In this document: positions 16,701 to 25,245 of the stretch, in pieces
Layout: each line of letters begins with the position of its first letter
How positions within the stretch are numbered: the stretch's first letter is position 1
NCBI GenBank assembly: GCA_947489325.1
Contig: CANLDA010000019.1
Location: 1-64,000, forward strand
Source: an uncultured Paracoccaceae bacterium
Lineage (GTDB): Bacteria; Pseudomonadota; Alphaproteobacteria; Rhodobacterales; Rhodobacteraceae
Direction: 5' to 3'
DNA: 64,000 nucleotides
Notes under the pieces: model-generated
Databases searched by the model: none
What the model was told of the DNA's origin: nothing
Seen by the model: only the letters and a program-made list of their open reading frames with translations
Made by a program: the position numbers and the translations under genes

Positions 16701-19700
16701 TTATATTCGTGAACATCTTGCGCCGCAGAGATCGTGATACCGTTTGTGGCCGCTAAGCTGAGCGAGCCTTCTGCTGTAATTCTCGTGCCTTCCAAAAAGG
16801 CTGATCGGCCTGCCAAAGCACTGAAGTTACCACCGCTGGTGATATTGGTGACATGAGAATCAATATCCCACAGATCCACGCCATTGCTGTCGCTGCCATA
16901 ATGGTATTCCACAACAGACCGTGGGGCAATAAACGCTATATCCCCAATGGCCGTCAGACTGACATCACCGGAGACATTCGCCGTCACCCCGCCAAACGTC
17001 AGATTGCCAGTGTTTGGAAACAGACTTGCAAAGATACTCGAAACCTGACCGTTAATTCGTGGGCCAGCTGTAATGATGAGATCACCACCAGCCGTGATTG
17101 AGGACAATTCCTGAGACACCGCGCTCGATGACAACCTGCTCTGCCATTCATGCAACTCCAGAATGTCACGGAAGGTTCCGTAGTCATCAACATAGCCAAA
17201 GGATTGATCCAATACGCCAATATCAAGGGCTCCAACGATGTTTTCATATCCATCTGAGGATGTATAGCTTCTGCCCAAGGCGCTAATATCTACTGAACCA
17301 AACGCAGCGATGTCTATGTCGTTAACCGCTTCAAACACGACACCACGCCCGGTAAAATTAGCCCCAGTGGTGATATCGATACGATTGCCTGAGAGCCCGG
17401 CGCTACTAGCCACCACACCGCCAAACCCACTGACGTTCAACGTACCCAGCGCGTCAAAATCGCCCTGACCCAACAATACTCCTGTTGGGGCTGTAACTGT
17501 CAGATCGCGCTGTGAGAACAGATGGTTGCGTGGAGATTGAACATCACGCGCTGTGGCCGTTGCAAAGCGCCAGGCTGTGGCATTGAGGAACGCGTCTTGT
17601 TCTGCTTGATCAGCAGAGAATAGAGGGTTTTGTGAAGGGGTTCCGTCAAAATAGACTTCTTCTTCCAGATACTCTTCGGTGCCCGTAATGGTCCAGACAG
17701 TCTCTGTAACCTCTACCTCATTGTAAGAGGTAATGCTGGTGTAACAATCTCCGGTTTTCCCACCGCATGTGGTTGTATAGACAGGTTGGCTGATAATGCT
17801 GATCTGATCCTGGAACTCTCCAACATCACGCGTATGGGTCACCAAGCGAGTTTGTGCCACATCTCCAGCCCGGTGATTTTCAACAAGGCCATCTGCGTTG
17901 GTTGCCAAATTCCGGATCAAGCTTAATTCCGGGAAAGCCTGTGTGGTTAACGCTGCTGCCAGTGAAGACTCGCCTTCCACCACGGTGCCGTTCGCGACAT
18001 ACTCATTGCGCAGATCATCCTCAATCACCTCTTGTTGCAGGACCACCTCAGCCCGACGCAGCGCATCAGAGGTTTGCGTATTATAGGCAACCAACAGATC
18101 CAACTTTTGGCCAGCGAGAACATTGATCTCCGAATAGAACTGATCCGCCAGAGTGGCAATTTCAGCAGTAATCCCTTCATCCGTAAAAGAGGCCTGCACA
18201 AAGAGCGTGTTGAGTTGAATTTGCGTTTCCACGTCAGTCAGTGCCGCTGTCAGCTCAGATTGAGCCAAAGTGTCTGCCGCGTTCTTCAGATCTATGTAGT
18301 AAGGATCATCGACTGTAACGTAGTAAGTTTCGGTATAACTCCCCTTACCGGAGCTGACTGTACGCGTGCGTTCCTCTTGCTTGGTTAACAGCGGGCCATA
18401 CTGCGCGTCGTTATCTGCCAATGCCTGAGCATAAACGTCCTGAGCGGATGCAACTGCGGCGTCATAATCAGCTGTGACCGTCAAAAGCGCCGCTTCGGTT
18501 TCAGCGGTGCGCTCGGCGTCATTCAATCCAAAGCGTTCTTCCAGGTCTGTCAAAGCATCGCGGAAATCTGCATGAGATGTTGCTACAATGGCATCATGCG
18601 CTGCCAAATCCGTGCGCAAGATGTCATAAACTGCGTCAATCGACATTTGTGCGTCGTCGCGTAGCGTCGTCAGATGCGTACTGTCAATCAGAGAGACATA
18701 GGACTGCACCCCAACAGCACGTGCCGCCTCTTTGATGTCGGCTCCGCTTTCTGCACGACGTAGGGCCTCAACAGCCGTCAGCAGGTTATTGTCAGCCAGT
18801 AGATTTAGGTAGGTCTGACGATCTGACGCAACCTGTGCCTCAAGATTTTCAGCAGCTTGTGCCCCAAGAGAGTTTGCGGTTTCCTGGATAAGCGCGTCAC
18901 TGAGGCCCGCTTCAACGCTGACGCCCGATAGATCCTGATCGACAAAGGCATCTTCTTGCGCCTGTAAATCGGTGTCCAAAATTAGATTTGCTACAGCTGC
19001 CGATAGGCTTGGCCCAAACTCCTGCAATTCCTGTGCAACACGTCTTACATTTCGATCAAATACCGTATTGTCCAGAATTTGCTGTGTAAGCAAAAGGCGA
19101 TCGGCTTCGGCCAAAACAGGGTTTGGAAGCAATGCCGAGAGTTGTTCGTAAAGAGTGTCAAACTTAACCTGCTCGTCAGTGGTTTCGTCAAACCCATTCA
19201 ATGTCTCTCTGACATCGCTTACAGTGTTTCCAATGAACGTGACTGAACCTTCAAGAATATCTTCAAGATCAGCATCCTCAGACATCACTCGCAGAACATC
19301 ACCAAATAATTCAGCCGGTTCAGGAGCTGTATTGCCTTCCCTTGGCGAGAAAATCCAAGACAGTTCTGAGACCAGTCGATACAGATCAGTATTATGCTCA
19401 ACACTGGATAAATGATCATTCAGATCACTTATGGAGGCAAAATAGGGATCACGCCCAAGATCTACAGCCGTTTGATTGGCAAGTTCAAACACCAAGGCTG
19501 CGATGAATGCATCGTCTCCTGCAAGAGACTCAAACGCAGCAATATTTTCATCTGTGATTTCTGACGGCAGGTAGTTTTCAAGCTGGGCAACGACCAAATC
19601 AAAGATTGCGGTTGTTTGCTCTAGGCTGCCAATCGGGTTGAGAGACGGAACGGGTGTGGCTGTTGCTTCCACTGCTTGCGTTGAAACAAGAAGTTCTGCG

Positions 19701-22516
19701 GCTAATGCATCAACCAAGGCCAATGCCGCGGAGTGCACGGCTGCATTGTTTGCACCTGTTGAGATAAGCTGCTGCAAAAGAGCATATTCATCCAGCCGTG
19801 CAGTTGTACTGCCATCCAATGTGTCTGCTGCATCGCCTAAGGTTGCGCCAACAAGATAGATAAGGCGTTCTGCAAGGGCATCGCGTCGCTCTGCTCCTTC
19901 TGCTGGATCAGTAAGCAACGTTTCAATTGCGCTGGACACAGGTGCAGAGCCATCAGAAGCAAGACCTGCACGCCAGGTTGCGACAATCTCTTCCAGGATG
20001 ATATTCAAAGCATCATCAACCAACGTGTCAAACGTGCTATCAACAAAAGCGACACTGGTAATGAGTGAAGAATACGCACCCGACAGTTCACTAACATCCC
20101 CGACATGATCACTGCTGCCAAAAATTTGCGAGACAAGGTCATCTGTGAGCTCAATCAGCTCGCCAGTGGGGTTCATTGGCAAAGCAACATCAGTCGGAAG
20201 ATCTGCCGCACTAATAAGAACAGAGCCATCAGTTGAGCGCAGGCTCAAATCCCCTGCGGCAAAAATGCGCGCGCCCAGAATCGTAAGATCCGCACCGGAT
20301 GTGATACGCACATTGCGACCAACCAATTCTGTAGTAGCCGTTCTAAGAACCGTACCATCTTCACGCGTCACATTCGTGAAAACGCCAGTGTTACAAGTAC
20401 CATCTTTGCCTATTGTACAACGCGTTTCATACGTCCTGGTCGTATGGTCAATAAATCGGTCTTCGATATCTGTGTAACTTGTGAGAACAGCCTGACCTGT
20501 CGCATTAATGGTCAGATCACCGCCGGAAGTAATCTCTGAAGCTTGTGAGAGGAAATCGCGACCTGCCGAGATGCTCACATTACCATAGAGACTGACAATA
20601 CGGGCCGGGGATAAAACGTTCACTTCGTTGAAGTGATAATCATTTCCCGTGTAATCGACAGTTTGTTCCTCGATGGTGCCGCACCCGGCTTTGTTACAAA
20701 AATCTCTTTCCGGGATTACGTAAGTTAACTCTACAGTAAGGTCTTCCTCAGCATCAAATTGTGAGTTTGTAAGTGCATTGATAACATCTTGCCCTGCGGT
20801 CAGGATGATGTTGTTGGCAGCGGCCATGTCACTGGCGCGATTTTCGATGTTAAGCTCGGCGGTCAAGATCAGATCGTTGCCTGCCAGTATCTCACCCGCA
20901 TGGAAATCCGTGCGATAGCCGCAATTCTCTCCGGAACATCCATCTTCCGCATCCAATGTGGTACGTAGCGCCAGATACTCATTGATGATATTTGCGCCTG
21001 CCACCAAACGTACGTCATTGGTTGCCGCAATCGCACCGCCTGTGTTGGTGATATCGCCACTATATGTATTGACCCAAACATTCGTGCCTGTCGCCGTTGC
21101 ACCCTGATCGATGTATTCCGCGATCAGTTCATATTCCGAGGCACGTGCAATCATTTCTGCCGCAATATCAGCCTCTTCCCCACCCGCCAAAAGCTGTGCC
21201 TGATAGGCTTGCAGGTATTGCTGCAAAGCTGGATCAAAATAGATGTCATATTCTGACGCAATTTCTCGTTGTTGGGTAAAACTGTCACCAGCAATAATGA
21301 TCAAATCATCATCTGCCAGAATAAAGCCGGTATTTGTCACGGTGCCAGTTACGGCATTGATGAATATATCCTCGGATCCAGAGACTTCACCGGCAATGAC
21401 AATGAAATCGTCAGCACGAATGGCAATATCACCTTTGGGATCATCTGGGTTCTGTTCTCCAATTCCGGCTTCCAGAATACGGCCATCATAAAGTGTATAG
21501 CTGCGTGTCCAAAGAGTAACGTCACCCTCTGCATACAGATCACCATATTGGCGGACGTCTTCGGCAAAAACACTGACATCCCCAGTGACATCAACGTTGC
21601 GGTAAAACAGATTGCCCGCAGAACTCGCATAAAGAGAACGCCCAGAGATATCGCCATAAAGGTTAACACCCTGCCCGCTTTCGCGGTTGCGTACGGTGAT
21701 ATCACCACTGCTCAGCGTACCCGCTTCACTGATATCCACCGCAAAGGGGGATGTTTTTGCACCCAGATCTGGCGCAGCAACAACCTGACTGTCATTCAAT
21801 GCATTAAAGTCGATCGTTGCTTGTTGTGCTCCACCAGAGATCAACAAGTTGTTGTCAGCGCCCTGCCCGTCCGTTGACACAGGACCATTCACAATCACAT
21901 GTCGTCCGACCAATCCGCCTTGTGCGCCTGCATCAAAACCTTCCGGGCCAACAGTCACTGTGCCCTGTGTCACCAAGAGATCCACGTCTCCGCCGCTGAC
22001 CTGCGGTGTGCCCGTGGTCAGAATGGAGCTGGTGGAGTTCAGGAAATCACACCCGTTACAGCTAATCCCATTGGGGTTGGCAATAATCACAGCTGCTGAT
22101 TGGCCAAACACCTCAGTCGTACCAGTCAGGCTCGAAGGCGCTGCACTGGTCACCTCATTCACAATTGTATTGGCTGGACCAGACACCATCAGGTTGGGGT
22201 TGGCGGTCACACCTTGACCAATCACACTCACGCCATTGGTCGTGGAGTTGTTTATGATCAACCCATCATCGCCCACGTTGAACTCTGTGAACTGGTTGAC
22301 TGACACACCACCTTGAGGCGGCATGATGTTGATCAGAGGAGTGCCGTTCTCTGATTGCAGAAAGCTTGTGCCTGGTGCGGAAGGATCAACAATGATCGCC
22401 TGCGCATACGCTTGGGTCATCGAACTGATCAAGATCGAGGCTGAGGAGATAATCGTCACTGTGCCATGCAGCGTTTTCTTAATGCGGCGCACGGTCTTCT
22501 TGCTCAAATCAAACAT
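13787..22516 (-). CDS. CdiA-like giant TPS exoprotein with C-terminal toxin module
   Basis: 2909 residues. An extended signal (KKTVRRIKKTLHGTVTIISS...QAYAQA) leads into a TPS domain with VIIANPNGISCNGCDF around residue 145. Beta-helical repeats extend to about residue 700, a long Ala/Glu/Asp-rich helical segment spans about 800-1600, and a second beta-repeat block (ITAGGDLIITAG units) follows. Around 2400 is HGIAGCAAAELQGADCRAGAAGAIASAIAA, the pre-toxin feature of CDI exoproteins, then AIANNRQLHERE near 2490, which sits where VENN motifs occur and may be a degenerate one. The last 120 residues (GFLMPRAEFDRIVQETGGDL..., SGNEGGAINNSNWLPGGYTSGGVAEAV) form a compact module like those shuffled among polymorphic toxins; its activity is unknown to me. 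No tpsB lies beside it. Confidence 0.88.
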   Translation of the reverse strand: MFDLSKKTVRRIKKTLHGTVTIISSASILISSMTQAYAQAIIVDPSAPGTSFLQSENGTPLINIMPPQGGVSVNQFTEFNVGDDGLIINNSTTNGVSVIGQGVTANPNLMVSGPANTIVNEVTSAAPSSLTGTTEVFGQSAAVIIANPNGISCNGCDFLNSTSSILTTGTPQVSGGDVDLLVTQGTVTVGPEGFDAGAQGGLVGRHVIVNGPVSTDGQGADNNLLISGGAQQATIDFNALNDSQVVAAPDLGAKTSPFAVDISEAGTLSSGDITVRNRESGQGVNLYGDISGRSLYASSAGNLFYRNVDVTGDVSVFAEDVRQYGDLYAEGDVTLWTRSYTLYDGRILEAGIGEQNPDDPKGDIAIRADDFIVIAGEVSGSEDIFINAVTGTVTNTGFILADDDLIIIAGDSFTQQREIASEYDIYFDPALQQYLQAYQAQLLAGGEEADIAAEMIARASEYELIAEYIDQGATATGTNVWVNTYSGDITNTGGAIAATNDVRLVAGANIINEYLALRTTLDAEDGCSGENCGYRTDFHAGEILAGNDLILTAELNIENRASDMAAANNIILTAGQDVINALTNSQFDAEEDLTVELTYVIPERDFCNKAGCGTIEEQTVDYTGNDYHFNEVNVLSPARIVSLYGNVSISAGRDFLSQASEITSGGDLTINATGQAVLTSYTDIEDRFIDHTTRTYETRCTIGKDGTCNTGVFTNVTREDGTVLRTATTELVGRNVRITSGADLTILGARIFAAGDLSLRSTDGSVLISAADLPTDVALPMNPTGELIELTDDLVSQIFGSSDHVGDVSELSGAYSSLITSVAFVDSTFDTLVDDALNIILEEIVATWRAGLASDGSAPVSSAIETLLTDPAEGAERRDALAERLIYLVGATLGDAADTLDGSTTARLDEYALLQQLISTGANNAAVHSAALALVDALAAELLVSTQAVEATATPVPSLNPIGSLEQTTAIFDLVVAQLENYLPSEITDENIAAFESLAGDDAFIAALVFELANQTAVDLGRDPYFASISDLNDHLSSVEHNTDLYRLVSELSWIFSPREGNTAPEPAELFGDVLRVMSEDADLEDILEGSVTFIGNTVSDVRETLNGFDETTDEQVKFDTLYEQLSALLPNPVLAEADRLLLTQQILDNTVFDRNVRRVAQELQEFGPSLSAAVANLILDTDLQAQEDAFVDQDLSGVSVEAGLSDALIQETANSLGAQAAENLEAQVASDRQTYLNLLADNNLLTAVEALRRAESGADIKEAARAVGVQSYVSLIDSTHLTTLRDDAQMSIDAVYDILRTDLAAHDAIVATSHADFRDALTDLEERFGLNDAERTAETEAALLTVTADYDAAVASAQDVYAQALADNDAQYGPLLTKQEERTRTVSSGKGSYTETYYVTVDDPYYIDLKNAADTLAQSELTAALTDVETQIQLNTLFVQASFTDEGITAEIATLADQFYSEINVLAGQKLDLLVAYNTQTSDALRRAEVVLQQEVIEDDLRNEYVANGTVVEGESSLAAALTTQAFPELSLIRNLATNADGLVENHRAGDVAQTRLVTHTRDVGEFQDQISIISQPVYTTTCGGKTGDCYTSITSYNEVEVTETVWTITGTEEYLEEEVYFDGTPSQNPLFSADQAEQDAFLNATAWRFATATARDVQSPRNHLFSQRDLTVTAPTGVLLGQGDFDALGTLNVSGFGGVVASSAGLSGNRIDITTGANFTGRGVVFEAVNDIDIAAFGSVDISALGRSYTSSDGYENIVGALDIGVLDQSFGYVDDYGTFRDILELHEWQSRLSSSAVSQELSSITAGGDLIITAGPRINGQVSSIFASLFPNTGNLTFGGVTANVSGDVSLTAIGDIAFIAPRSVVEYHYGSDSNGVDLWDIDSHVTNITSGGNFSALAGRSAFLEGTRITAEGSLSLAATNGITISAAQDVHEYNHRTHSSGLLSSRSSLLSITRLVNEGASLSAGGDIDVESETGNLITAGSEFISHGGNINLSATQGDILAGAFTDIDRTVSQSSSSSLFGLFSSSAYSLADYRTATGTAALAGVDLTIVAGGDLELVGARLSAGRDLNINVGGDLRILAAIDSAQEEYFETNSGAIYITTVTETSHREDAVLTTISADGEVSFSIGGETYLTLYSHEGEEGPTAAELYPDELLALANLVLLDQELLDEYFYEETKALSPAFIAVVTIALTAGYGQLLINAAAAPGANLGALVTSAGQLTHAGTAVVSFATSSTVGVANGVVSGDLDLGDILANAAISAATALATSALDLQAAGDFLGADDLQGAANSVGEAVTSLDSISVLGASAEWSEALSTSLFGLNNLSVANVLEGAFDATISSGVNSAIYGTSFGDGFQSSLISTVVSLGLADVHNEIGTIFRDSQGNPINGGEGSFAHVALHGIAGCAAAELQGADCRAGAAGAIASAIAAGYFQNNPLQVDSNLSAQQQANLRRTREQQIAQLLSATVGFLFSGGDSNNVNIAATVGRSAIANNRQLHERELDLIEEFSDEFAIELGLCADEASCSQENLDAARRLLIRQAGRQVSQFLALYTEEDIVAREFLESIAPSGYIPGTEGSGDYLNENQEYFRATEEQFDADLINVLVPLSNPQVFEAFALNDEAGIGLSNSVFLSNFAAWTETDAHTLSPIARLEIGEQVLRLLDEVNWDPINTGIAVNGYRYLIDEILPNSEEYDSLSTLDQERLDDVRLIFAILSGQAEATGAGEVSLPVATIARITTRLGLRNFIATNRTLTPELRDEIVATPGGSRPDPSTYMSQAEIDAHLALFDDGAVRLTLTENVERFGNAGPDGGFLMPRAEFDRIVQETGGDLAQLEQRLGLNPGDLTSGNVSALSIDRADLPNLRVPSGNEGGAINNSNWLPGGYTSGGVAEAVADISNAPFEILQIN

Positions 22517-22591
22517 ACTATTCTCTCAAACCTCAAAAGGATCTGACACATTCAGATCCAACCCTCTAAAATATTGGTGCGATCAACACTC

Positions 22592-23467
22592 TCATTGACT
22601 GACCGCTTCGGACACCGGGCGCCATGCCTTAGCACGTTGCTGAGCAGCTTTGACTTGCTCTGGTGTCATTTGTTCTTCCAATGCGTTTCTGGCAGCAGCT
22701 GCATTAGGGTGCTCTAACGTGGCCGCCAGATTAAAAAACGCATGTGCCTTGACCACATCCTGATCCACACCCAATCCAGTAGCAAAGGCCTGCCCCAAAG
22801 CATACATGCCAACCGGATTGCCACGTGATGCCGTTTGCTGGAACAGCTCAACCGCACCTTTGATATTTTGCGCCACGTATTTACCGTCTATCAATGCCGC
22901 AGCGTACTCGTTGGTTGCCCCAATATGACCCAGATCAGACGCTGTCTTGAACAGCGCATAAGCTGCCGCTTCATCTTGCTCCAGACCACGTCCTTCCAAC
23001 TTAAGGCTCGCACAATTATAAGATCCATTCACATCGCCCAGGCCCGCGGCTTCACACACCAAGCGTGCGCCTTCTTCGTAGTCCTGCAAAACACCCCGTC
23101 CCTGAATGTGCAAAACACCCAAACGGTTCATGGAGGGGGCAGACCCCTTAGCGCTACCTGCAAGGTAAAGACCCACAGCTGCTTTTAAGTTGGGCGTGCC
23201 TCCCATGCCAAGCTCCAGCATCCGTCCTAGATAAAACGCCCCGTCATAAGAGCCTTCATCAAACGCGCGGGAAAAGTGCTCGGAGGCTGCAAGAAAATCC
23301 TGTGTATTCAATGCAGCCACGCCTTGTTCAATCGATGAGGGCACTTGAGCCATGGCAGACCCACCAAACACCATCACAGCGCCGCATATTAAAGACACAA
23401 CACCACGCCTTAAAACAGGCCCAAAACAACTCATACGATCAATTTCCACCCAAAACTCGCGATTCAT
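22592..23467 (-). CDS. Exported Sel1-repeat (TPR-like) protein
   Basis: About 291 residues from the ATG at 23467; the internal ATG at 23434 would give a tidier signal peptide (RRGVVSLICGAVMVFGGSAMAQ). The mature part is a run of 36-residue Sel1 repeats: GAFYLGRMLELGMGGTPNLKAAVGLYLAGSAKG, SMNRLGVLHIQGRGVLQDYEEGARLV, and so on to GMYALGQAFATGLGVDQDVVKAHAFFNLAA. Such solenoids bind partner proteins in the periplasm. The gene lies 75 bases before the CdiA-like gene on the same strand, so it may assist that exoprotein, for example as a periplasmic chaperone for the TPS pathway. That role is inferred from position only. Confidence 0.85.
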   Translation of the reverse strand: MNREFWVEIDRMSCFGPVLRRGVVSLICGAVMVFGGSAMAQVPSSIEQGVAALNTQDFLAASEHFSRAFDEGSYDGAFYLGRMLELGMGGTPNLKAAVGLYLAGSAKGSAPSMNRLGVLHIQGRGVLQDYEEGARLVCEAAGLGDVNGSYNCASLKLEGRGLEQDEAAAYALFKTASDLGHIGATNEYAAALIDGKYVAQNIKGAVELFQQTASRGNPVGMYALGQAFATGLGVDQDVVKAHAFFNLAATLEHPNAAAARNALEEQMTPEQVKAAQQRAKAWRPVSEAVSQ

Positions 23468-23612
23468 CACAAGAGCGTTAACACAACAAACGCAACCAAA
23501 ACGAGAAAAATCTTAACTAAAATCAAAAAATGTGATCAGAGCAAGATATTCGCATGTTTGACTATAAAATCGCAGTGCCAGTCCCCAAATCCTGAAGACG
23601 TCCTTAAAAGCC

Positions 23613-25229
23613 TTAATCGGCAAACAAATATGATCTATCCAGCAGTTTTCCAAAGCGCAGTTCTGCATTCGCGCCTCGGATCAGCAGAGACGTCATTTCT
23701 TGTACCGAATAGATATTCGCGAGTTCATGACGATAGCTTTTAAGACGCGGGGATGTCCCCTCACGGTGCCATTCCACCTGCTCAAAGTCTTGTGACACAA
23801 CGCTGGGGTTATTCCCACCAAGCAGCAGTTCCGGCGCATTGCGAGTAAACAGCAGCTCTTCGTAATAGCCCCATGGCGCATAAGGCGCGTAATCTGCAAT
23901 CGCCGTGTTGCCATAGATCAAGTTCATAATGCTTTGGCTGAGAGATGGCGTTTGCAAACGATAGGCCAGATAGACCTCTTGAAGGTCTGCAAATGCGCCT
24001 TGCCCTAAAGTGGCCTGTAACTGTTCAGAAGAACCCATGTACAGAAGCTGCCCCAACTCATGCATAACCGCTTGAAGCACGCCTTCATCCAAGATTTGAG
24101 CGTTACGTACTACCTGTAGATCGGCTTCAATCTGATCGATCTGCATCTGAACCTTGGGCTCAGATGATGTCATCTGCGACCAGTTAAAGCTTTGCAGCCT
24201 CTGATGAGCATAGACCATTGCGCGCAGTTTGGCAGCATCGCCCGCCGCATCAGGGCAGGCGTAGAGATTGGTGTAGCTTTGATAAAGATACCCGGCACCG
24301 CCAAGGGCATCTAATTTGCGCTCATAGTCATTGCTGCTTTCGTCAATCCCATGGTCATGCACCTGCACATCTTCAACCACGTCCGCCCGAAACATCTGCC
24401 CTCCTGATGCCATCGGAAAACGCCACATAAGAAAAGGCACATTTTCCTGGGCTGCAAAACACTGATGGGACCGCAACACCGCCCAGCCAGGGCTTGCTGC
24501 TGCACCACCAAAGTCTGCTTGTGAACGTAACCCGTAGACAATCTTGGCCGCATCACTTTGGGTGAAGTCGTCTACGGCCCTGCTTACTTCAGAAGCAGGA
24601 AACAGCGGAGGTTGAACATCAGGGCAGTCCGTCACATCGTCTAGACATCGTTGCCACTGCCCTACCCGCTCAAGTGCCATTTCCGCATCTTGTCGATAGC
24701 CGTGAATGCCACTCAAAAAATGTTCAAAGCTGCTGCGCCCGAAATGATATTCCAGTCCTTTGTAACTCTGTTCCGCCGCCGTGTTCTCAAGGGCTGGTAT
24801 CAAAACATCTAGATAGGTCAGATGCCCGGTTATCGTGCGCTCTAACTGCGCTTGATAGCGCGCGACAGCGCCAGCATCTTGAAGCCGAAGAGCTGTGCGC
24901 CGCGTCTCTTCCAGTGCGCGCATCTCCTCCAGAAAATCCGTGGGATACAGCACACGTGCGACGCGCGCAGTTTTCAAAACATCATACTGAGTGGCTGTGA
25001 CCTCAACAATTTCCGTCCGGGATTGCTTTAGCGCCTCAATCGCGTGCTCCATCTGTAAAAGGTCAACGCCAGGCCAAGCATAAAGAGGATCAACGCGTAA
25101 ATTTTCCAAATAGACATTCAATGACAGAGAAGAGATCGGTTGTTCAGCACGTGCCGAAGAAAAAGTCAGAGCAATTGTACCAAGGCCAATTATCAATACC
25201 TTGTTTATAGCACCTTGAATAAACGTCAT
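23613..25229 (-). CDS. Exported protein of unknown family, 538 residues
   Basis: I do not recognise the family. The signal peptide ends near FSSARAEQ. The mature protein is mostly helical with many charged and aromatic residues: LENLRVDPLYAWPGVDLLQMEHAIEALKQSRTE, AQLERTITGHLTYLDVLIPALENT. Four or more cysteines could form disulphides (QRCLDDVTDCPDV, SHQCFAAQE, LYACPDAA). The stretch AVMHELGQLLYMGS recalls a HExxH zinc-protease helix, but the second His is Gln, so an active site is doubtful. It sits 16 bases after the spermidine-synthase-like gene and 145 before the Sel1 gene. A remnant of a related gene is present at 8879-8926, next to tpsB. Confidence 0.7.
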   Translation of the reverse strand: MTFIQGAINKVLIIGLGTIALTFSSARAEQPISSLSLNVYLENLRVDPLYAWPGVDLLQMEHAIEALKQSRTEIVEVTATQYDVLKTARVARVLYPTDFLEEMRALEETRRTALRLQDAGAVARYQAQLERTITGHLTYLDVLIPALENTAAEQSYKGLEYHFGRSSFEHFLSGIHGYRQDAEMALERVGQWQRCLDDVTDCPDVQPPLFPASEVSRAVDDFTQSDAAKIVYGLRSQADFGGAAASPGWAVLRSHQCFAAQENVPFLMWRFPMASGGQMFRADVVEDVQVHDHGIDESSNDYERKLDALGGAGYLYQSYTNLYACPDAAGDAAKLRAMVYAHQRLQSFNWSQMTSSEPKVQMQIDQIEADLQVVRNAQILDEGVLQAVMHELGQLLYMGSSEQLQATLGQGAFADLQEVYLAYRLQTPSLSQSIMNLIYGNTAIADYAPYAPWGYYEELLFTRNAPELLLGGNNPSVVSQDFEQVEWHREGTSPRLKSYRHELANIYSVQEMTSLLIRGANAELRFGKLLDRSYLFAD

Positions 25230-25245
25230 CCTACCACCCTACTCT

